Source: Aldrovandia affinis
Lineage: Eukaryota > Chordata > Actinopteri > Notacanthiformes > Halosauridae
NCBI GenBank assembly: GCA_029706075.1
Contig: JAINUG010000136.1
Location: forward strand, 1,474,001-1,538,000
DNA: 64,000 bases
Direction of reading: 5' to 3'
In this document: one piece after another, positions 53,301-62,300 of the stretch
Layout of the letters: every line of letters begins with the position of its first letter
How positions within the stretch are numbered: the first letter of the stretch is position 1
Position numbers and translations under genes: made by a program
Notes under the pieces: model-generated
Told to the model about the DNA's origin: nothing
Seen by the model: only the letters and a program-made list of their open reading frames with translations
Database searches by the model: none

Positions 53301-56300
53301 CAGACAAATCTGGTTGATGGAACAACATCAGAATACAGCAACATCACAACAGTATGTCGCAAACCTTTACATTATTACAGTCTGTACTGTACACCCAGCA
53401 CCTGGCTCAGTTTCAGGGACTTGAGTGTTGGGGGTCTCTTCCTGTTTTGCAGTACTACCACTCCGTGAGAGTGTTCGCGGGCCAAGACCCATCCTGTGTG
53501 TGGGTTGGCTGGGTCACCCCCGACTATCACTATTACACCAAACAGTTCAACCTCAGCAAGACCCGAACTGTCACTGTTACCCTGGGAGACGAGCGTGGGC
53601 GGGTCCACGAGAGGTTTGTTCCTCATCGATTAATCGATCGTCCAGTCCGTCAATTTTATTAGGTATTGAGTTAATGTCCACATTTCCAGAGAACACCACA
53701 GTGCAACTCCACAAAAATGGGCCAATTGGCTAATTGGCATGGTGAAATAATTGTATGACATCAAGGGAATTACATTTTACAGTTAAATTAAATGACTACT
53801 AAATGATATTACTATTATATTATATATTTTTTTCAAAGTCGGTCATATGTCTGTAAAACGACTTTAGTGAAAAATTCAGTTAACAGAATACATTGATTTC
53901 TTGTGTGTTTTTTTAAACTGTCAAATTGCATCACTTTTTGATAATGTATTTCAGGTATGTATGAACCAATAAGTAATTTGTAGCATTACACTTATCAAAG
54001 TAATGTTAATGAAAAAAAATTGGACAATATGTGACATTTGATTTATTGGCTTTTAATGAGATTCATTTATTATTGTTTTAATCCAGAAAAGATTTGGCCA
54101 AATTTTTGCCAAAGTGCCATGATACTAATAAGTATTGTGATACTGATATTGTATTGCAGGTTACATTTTGGTATCATGACAACTGTCATAATGATTATCA
54201 TCAATCAGCTCAGAGCTGGTGATGTCACTGTCCTCTCTTCCTGCTGTTTTTACTGCAGTGTACTCCTGATTATAACCAGCACTCCGATAATGATGTCACT
54301 GCAGTGTACTCCTGATTATAACCAGCGCTCTGATAATGATGTCACTGCAGTGTGCTCCTGATTATAACCAGCACTCCGATAATGATGTCACTGCAGTGTG
54401 CTCCTGATTATAACCAGCACTCTGATAATGATGTCACTGCAGTGTACTCCTGATTATAACCAGCGCTATGATAATGATGTCACTGCAGTGTACTCCTGAT
54501 TATAACCAGCACTCTGACAATGATGTCACTGCAGTGTGCTCCTGATTATAACCAGCACTCTGATAATGATGTCACTGCAGTGTGCTCCTGATTATAACCA
54601 GCACTCTGATAATGATGTCACTGCAGTGTGCTCCTGATTATAACCAGCGCTCTGATAATGATGTCACTGCAGTGTGCTCCTGATTATAACCAGTGCTCTG
54701 GTAACGATGTCTCCGTCACACAGCGATCTGTTAGTGAGTGCCCACTCCTCTCTCCGCTCCCTCAGTGTGCAGAGGAGTAACTGCTACATGATTTGCGGCG
54801 GAGACATCGCCAGTGCCTCCGACCCCTCCACCCACACCAACACAGACCTTGAAATCGGCTGCCTCATCAACCTAGCCACCGGCCTGGTGTCCTTCACTGC
54901 CAACGGCAAGGAGCTGGAGACCTCCTTTCAGGTACCTGTCATCGTGCCAAAGAACGGCAGGAGCCTTGCCAAATTAGCTGCCTACGTAAAAGACTCACAC
55001 ACCACTGAAAGTCAGGCAAAATACACCAAACAAGGGAACTTTAGGCTTGATGCAGTGCTGCATATTTTCCATAGCAGGGTTCCTCATATCACGGTCCTCA
55101 TGGGCCAGGCCGCTGCTGTTTTTCCACCCTCCCTTTACCTGGTAGACAGGTGTGAAGATACTCTGACCGATCAATTGCACTAATTGTTCAATGACCTACC
55201 TGAGAGAAAAGAAAACCATAAGCAAATTTATATCCGTGGGCCAGATTTAACTGGCCCTGCTCTTGAGTCTAGACTGTAGTTAAATGACTAGCCTAGATGG
55301 GTTGATTGGCCTGTTCTCATCATAATTTGTTCTTATGTTCTTTTTATGTCATTCATTAACCTACCACTAGTGGTGTCATTCATTAGCCTACCACTAGTGT
55401 GATGGGAGAGAAAGGCTTCATGAAGCCCACATAGGTGGAGCTTCTGTGCACTAGTAGGATTAGAACACCTTCACGGAGGTTCCTGGACCCCAGTTTGTGA
55501 GACCCTGTTGTAAGAACTGTAATCAGCTCAATCGGGCGCTGTTAATAAGGGAAGGTTCCTCCACCCCTCCCTTCCCCCCCTCCTCGGGTCCCCTAGCAGC
55601 CACCCCTTACTCACATATTGCTGTCAGCAGTACCACCAGATCTAATTGATCCCAAAATGCGTGCTCCTGCTCCGCTGGAGGGCAACATTATCACACAGAA
55701 ACTTGCCAGTGGAGATGACCGCTGAGATTAAATGAAATGAGGTTACGGATGCATTTAATGCATTTCATTTTTCATGAATTTCATTCAGTGTTGACATAAT
55801 CTCCTGCATTCAGTTTGAAGTATAGGCAGGGCGCATGACTGTAATATGTAATCAGGTTACAATACACTGCTATCCTTTGTTTCACTCGTTGAAACACGCA
55901 GTACCTCCCTGTATTTGAGAACTGTAGGACTGATTTAATATGTAGGTGTGGAACTGGCGACATGTAGGAAAAAGCCAACGGCTGTCATGCACAAACAAAC
56001 AATCCAGTGGGAAAACTGCAGGATAATTCAATTGCTGTTTACAAAAAAATGTGTGTTTATAGTGAAATCCTGTGTAATGTGAACAATGACACAGCCGTCA
56101 GCGGGAGCGTTGCTTGATGCTTGATTCGTCCTGCCCCTGAATCAAACCGTGGTCATGCTTGCCTCCACAGCTGCAGCCTGGCTGGGAAGGATGGCAGAAG
56201 CCTCACGCAGATTAAATGTGTAATGATCGAAGGCTGTGTGCCAGAGCAGGAAGTGTAGTTATCATCTGAAATAAATTATACTTAAAGCCATGGCATCACT

Positions 56301-59300
56301 TGGGAATTCTGTCCCTGTGCTCTGCATTGTCTTTGTTGTGGCTCACTGTGAAAATGGAAGGGAGCACTAGCAGCTTGATTCTAATATATACTGTGTAAAA
56401 ATGGCAAAGTATAGTTGTGGCGTTTGATTGGTACAGATTTTCTACTAAAATAAAAAAATTTCCCAGTTATTTTTGTGGCAGTAAATTACACCCATGCTAA
56501 AGGATCAAATGCAGGAAGAGTACCCATTAGCTTCTCACCACTGACATTTGATTTTTAAAACAATCTTTTTTATTTATTGAAAGTAAAACGTTGGTTTTCA
56601 GGTGTGCTAGTCTTGCCACAAAGGCCAGAAAAATAAATTTGTGATGTTTCACAATGTATAATTTTGATTGTTGGCACTACCTCTTTTCAGTTTGCATAAA
56701 TCAGGTTGGCTCCTGCTGTATTTCCAGGTTGAACCCAACACAAAGCTCTTCCCTGCTGTGTTTGTACGACCCACCAGTCCCAATCTGTTCCAGTTTGAGT
56801 TCACAAAGATAAAGGTTTGTTGTTACTCACTCATAATTTGTATTGTCTTAAATGTATTACTATTATTATTATTATTAATAATAATAATAATAATAACTTT
56901 ATTTGTATGGCACCTTTTGTACAAATGGCACCCAGTGCATCACGGACACAGAGTAAAATACAGATAAAACAAATAATAAATATAATATTTATATGCCATT
57001 TAGCAGACGCTTTTATCCAAAGCAACTTATAGTAGTGAATGCATACATTTTTCAGTATATGTGGCCCCAATGGGAATCAAACGCATAACCTAAGCATTGC
57101 CAATGCCATGCGCTACCTACTGAGCCACACAGAACCACAATGGATCTAACAAAAGAGATACAAAGAATAAAAAGTATGAATAAAAATAAAGGTAAAAGTA
57201 AAAGAATAAAAGTATATTGAAATGTGTCCTGCCCCTGCCCCACTGATTTTGGGGAGACCTGTGCAAATACTCCCCTGCCCCGCAGGAAACCAAGCGCTGA
57301 CACTGACCATGTGGCCTCTGTCAATCACAGGACGCCATGCCCCTGTCGTCGGCCATCTTTAAGAGTTTGCACAGGAACCCGTTGCCGCAGTGCCCCCCGC
57401 GGCTGGACGTGCAGACGCTGGTGTCGGTGCTGTGGAGCCGCATGCCCAACACCTTCCTGGCGGTGGAGACGGCGCGGGTCAGTGAGAGGCATGGCTGGGT
57501 GGTGCAGTGCCTGGAGCCCCTGCAGATGATGGCTGTGCACATTCCTGAGGAGAACAGGTCTGTCCCGCCATCCCAACTATCTCTCTACCGTCTCTCTTTC
57601 TCTCTGTCTACGATCTCTCACCATTCTGTCTTTCTCTCTCTGTGTCTCTGTCTACCATCTCTGTTCTATCTCTCTATTATCTCTCTCTGTCTACCATCTC
57701 TCTTGCTCTTTCTCTCTGTACCGTCTCTCTCTCTCTCTATGTCTCTGTCTCTCTCACTGTTCGGCTATCTCTCTGCCGTCTGTCTCTGTCTTCCATTTTC
57801 TCTCTCTTACTCTCTATCTCTCTCTCTTTCTCTCTCTGTCTCTGTCTCTCTCACTGTTCCACTATCTCTCTCCTTCTCTCTCTCTCCTCTCTCAAATTCA
57901 AATTCAAATTCAAATAGACTTTATTTGTATGACAAATGAACTTGTGCTGCTAAAGCATTAAATAAATATATTATTAAATACATTATATACATATCTCTCT
58001 GTCTCTCTCTCTCAGTGTCTCTGTCCTCCCTGGTCATATTTGCTTCACGTCTCCCTGCCTGTCTCTCTCTTCCAGGTGTGTGGATATACTGGAGCTCTCC
58101 GAGCAGGAGGACCTGTGCAAGTTCCACTACCACACGCTGAAGCTGTACTGCGCTCTCTGCGCCCTGGGGAACACGCGCGTGGCCCACGCCCTGTGCAGCC
58201 ACCTGGACCAGTCCCAGCTGCTCTACACCATCGACAACCAGTACCTGTCGGGCGCGCTGCGCGAGGGCTTCTACGACGTCCTCATCAGCGTCCACCTGGA
58301 GACGGCCAAGAACGCCAGGCTCATGATGAACGACGAGTTCATCATCCCCGTCACCGATGAGACGCGCGCCATCTGCCTCTTCCCCGACGAGTCGAAGACT
58401 CACTCGCTGCCGGGCGTGGGGCTCAGCACGTCGCTCAAGCCCCGCTTCAACTTCTCGCTGCCCTGCTTCGTCACCACCCAGCGGCCGACGCGCCTGTACA
58501 GCCCCGAGATCCCGCTGGACGTGCTGAAGGAGAAGGCCATCGGCATGCTGACGGAGGCGGTGCAGGGCGGCGGCTACCACATCCGCGACCCCGTGGGCGG
58601 CAGCGCCCAGTTCCAGTTCGTGCCCATCCTCAAGCTGATCGGCACGCTGCTCGTCATGGGTGCGCTCACCAGCGAGGACGTGCGGCTGGTGCTGCTGCTC
58701 ATCGAGCCGCACGTCTTCGGCGAGGGCCAGGAGGAGGAGCCCGAGGAGCCCGCCGAGAAGGAGGAGGTGACCGGCAGCGAGGAGAAGGCCGTGGAGGCGG
58801 GGGAGGAGGAGGCCAAGGAAGCCAAGGCTCCCGTGAAGGGCCTGCTGGAGAAGAGGCTGCCAGAGTCCGTCAAGCAGCAGGTGAGTCGGGAGACACACGC
58901 GGCGCGCAGGTGCGCACAGCCTAATCTGGCTCCTCTTCTCCTCACTCTGTTCTGTGAACGGCATTTCAGGGCCGCCTGAAGATGCATGTCATTCTTGAGT
59001 TATTGAGTTATTCTAAAGCACGGCTAATTTCCTGTTTCAAACAGGCCTGCGCTCCTGCATTGTGTGATATCATCACAGCACCAGCCAGTGTGTGGTCGCT
59101 GGGCGCGCTCACTCATACTCCCGTTCTGTCTCGCAGATATGCCACCTGCTGCACTACTTCTGCGACTGTGAGCTGAAGCACCGCGTGGAGGCCATCGTCT
59201 CCTTCTCAGATCGCTTCGTGTCCAAGCTGCAGTACAACCAGAAGTTCCGATACAACGAGCTGATGCAGGCCTTCAACATGTCTGCTGCCGTCACTGCCAA

Positions 59301-62300
59301 AAAGACCAAGGAGTTTCGCTCCCCTCCTCAAGAGCAGGTACAGTTTATTTAGACACCCTGCATGTAGACCCTCTTTAGACACTCTACAGGTAGAGCCTCC
59401 TTAGACACTCTACAGGTAGACTTTCTTTAAACACTTTACATGTAGACCCTCCTTAGACACTCTACAGGTAGACTCTCTTTAGACACACTGCAGTGCCCGT
59501 AATGTTTGTAAAATATGACAAATCCAAAAACATTAAAACAGTATTTTTCGCTGGCCACGGAGACCGGGTTCAATTGCCCGTCTCGCCAAGTGTCGGCTCT
59601 GGCCGGGAGTGCCACCAGGGGCGGCGATTGGCTGTCCGCCCCAGGAGGGGGGGGGGAGCCGACGTGGACGTTCGCTGCGTATAGTGGCCCTGTAGTACCG
59701 GGTTACGGTCGGCGGCCTGCGGGTGCCGTCTCGTAAGAGGCGTCACTTCGCTTCGTCACTACCGGTCACAGGACTATGGCAGCGAACTCACATTACTAGG
59801 GGGGCATTGACGTAAAAATAGCGGGTCTAATTGGCTACCAAATTGGGAGAAAATGGGATAAAATTAGAAACAAATTTATTTAAAAAAACAACAAAAAAAC
59901 AGTATTTTTAAATGGTTTTCAAACTTGTGTTGTTTTGACAACATTCCAGGAGTGAAAGTGGAACAGTCTAATGTTAGGTGATTAGCCACAGAAACAAGTT
60001 TGTCACAGAAACATGTTAGTTTGATTTATTAGCTAATTATTCTCACTCTGTGATGTAGCTAGGTAGCTAGCTTAGCTTAGCTTGCTACACTCATTCACTG
60101 ACTGACTTGCAACAGAGCTGACTAACAACAGCATGGTCAACCTCTCTTCAGCTCCGAATTGTCACAGGAATTTGCTAAATCAAAACACTGTAGGTGCTCA
60201 ATTAGCTTGCTTCACATTAGCTATCTAGCTACGACAGCTAGCTTGTATAGCAGTCTGTATTGATGAGGTGATTTGGATCTGAATCTGACAGAGGAGGAGC
60301 GGCAACAGCATCAATATCTGACCCTGCATCAGACTCTGATGATGAGAGACATGCAGACCTGTAAGGCACACACTGCCCTGGTGTTGGTGTCCATGGGAAA
60401 TGTTCTCTCTCCTACTCACTGTCCGAGAGCTGGAGTAGTTCTCCCTCCCAGTCATATTGATATTATGTTCACAAATTCCCGACTCACGACGTCACATCCT
60501 GAACGTTCTATAAAAGTAGGAAATGTATATGTTTATATGTTGTCTTGCCACAATGTGGGGGAAAAAAACAAGCACCATACTACTATCAAGAATGTATATT
60601 GATAGATTTAATTATATTTGGCGATGTTTCAAATCGTGTCAGGTGCCCTTTAACTACTCTGCTTGTCACACCAGCCACCGATGCTCATGACTGACAGGAG
60701 GCTGTCGGGTCTTTGCCCCCTCCTAATCTTCCTGATGCCCTTTTGTTCAGTTTGCGCATTACTCACAGTATTCACAGTCGCCACCATCCTCTGTGTGCCA
60801 TAAACTTGTAAAGCAGAATGTGAGATGCCTTCTGAGTTTGATCATTAAAAAAAAATCCCTTAATTTACCAATTTTTAAAAATGTATTTTTTACATCAGCG
60901 CACTTAATTTCTCCCGGTGGCGTGTGCAGAAAGTTGGAAACGGCCTAGCTCAAGAGAGACGGCGGCTGTGAAGCAGATGCCGTGGTCCATTCATTATCAG
61001 TGACTGTGACTGAGACTGCTCCGGAATTTAAATCAGAGCCGCTGCGGCATTCTCCCCACCGTTCCCAGCGTGAGCTATCGGCTGGAGCGCTCTAGAAAGA
61101 GAGGGCGAGCATTAACACGGTCTCCCGCAAAAGTATATTGCCTGTCATTTACCCCTAACCACGCTGCATTCATTTTCTAATGCAATAATAAAGTAAATAA
61201 AACCTGTAATCAGCGACACCTGCTCAGAGGTTAAACTTAACGGGACAGGGCTGTACTGCTGAGATGGGGGTTGAGTAGTCATTAGTGATGCACCGACTGC
61301 ATTGATTTGGGTTTTACAGTCCGTTCCTGCACTCTGAGTGAAGCCATCAGTCATGCGGTGGGGCTGAGGGCTGTGCTGTGCTGTGCTTGCGTCTGATTCG
61401 TCGGTAGTGGTTTAAATTATGCAAAGCAGGAAGCTTGTTACACAGCAATACTGTGCCACTGAACAGAACCACAGCTGATTCATGCAAGTGCACTAGTGTG
61501 GTTCTACTGGGACAGTGACTAGTTGAATGAGATGACCATTGGTGACCTCCAGAATTTGTGATCCAACTGACTACAGGGTGTTGTATTTGGTTCAAACTGA
61601 TGTTGGTAGTACTGAATTTAAACAGGGTTTTTTAATCAGGAGTCACACAATTAGACATGTGCACTTGTAGCCTGTTTCTTGCTCTACACATATCCTCTTT
61701 TGGGTAGAAAAACAGTACAGCCTCAGGTTGTATAATAAAGGACCTATATGAACCAACACAACTCCAGTTCACTCAGCGATGATCTCCTGGGTATGTACAC
61801 AAAGACTCTGAGAATAGGAGTGCTGATCTAGGATCAGTTTAGCCTTTTAGCTCATAATGGATATGGTTAGAATATGGACAGGGGAAACCTGATCCTGGAT
61901 CAGCACTCATATTCTTAGAATCTTTGTACATACGGACCCTGGTCTCCTGCGGAGATGAAGCATAGCTCAGGCTCACTCCGGTCACTCACTCTGTGCTGCT
62001 GGTCTCCTGCAGATTAACATCCTGCTGAACTTCAGCATGGGGGAGGACTGCCCGTGCCCAGAGGACATACGGGAGGATCTTTACAACTTCCATGAGGAAC
62101 TGCGCCTGCACTGCGGTATGACCCACGTAATAGACACAGCATCACAGAGCAGAGTCTGGCCTCATCCTGACAGCAGTCCACATGCCATTTTCAACCACAA
62201 GCCCAATGTGTTTAGCACTAATTCAAACCCAGTGCATTTTTCATTGTCTCTCTATTATGTAGCAAACATGCTAATGCCATTGTTCTTACAAAGACAAAGT

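Larger units (their letters stand above)
59338..62012 (+). other. ryr3 intron 36 (2.7 kb)
   Basis: Contains the tandem repeat at 59345-59490 and the SINE at 59545-59885. From 59930 to 62012 I recognise only a short gctagcttag-type repeat (60055-60090) and AT-rich unique DNA. Confidence 0.8.

Noticed and set aside
57921..58964. 347-codon open frame on the - strand
   Set aside because: It is exactly antisense to ryr3 exon 35, is Leu/Arg/His-rich with no family motif, and follows from the high third-position GC of that exon.
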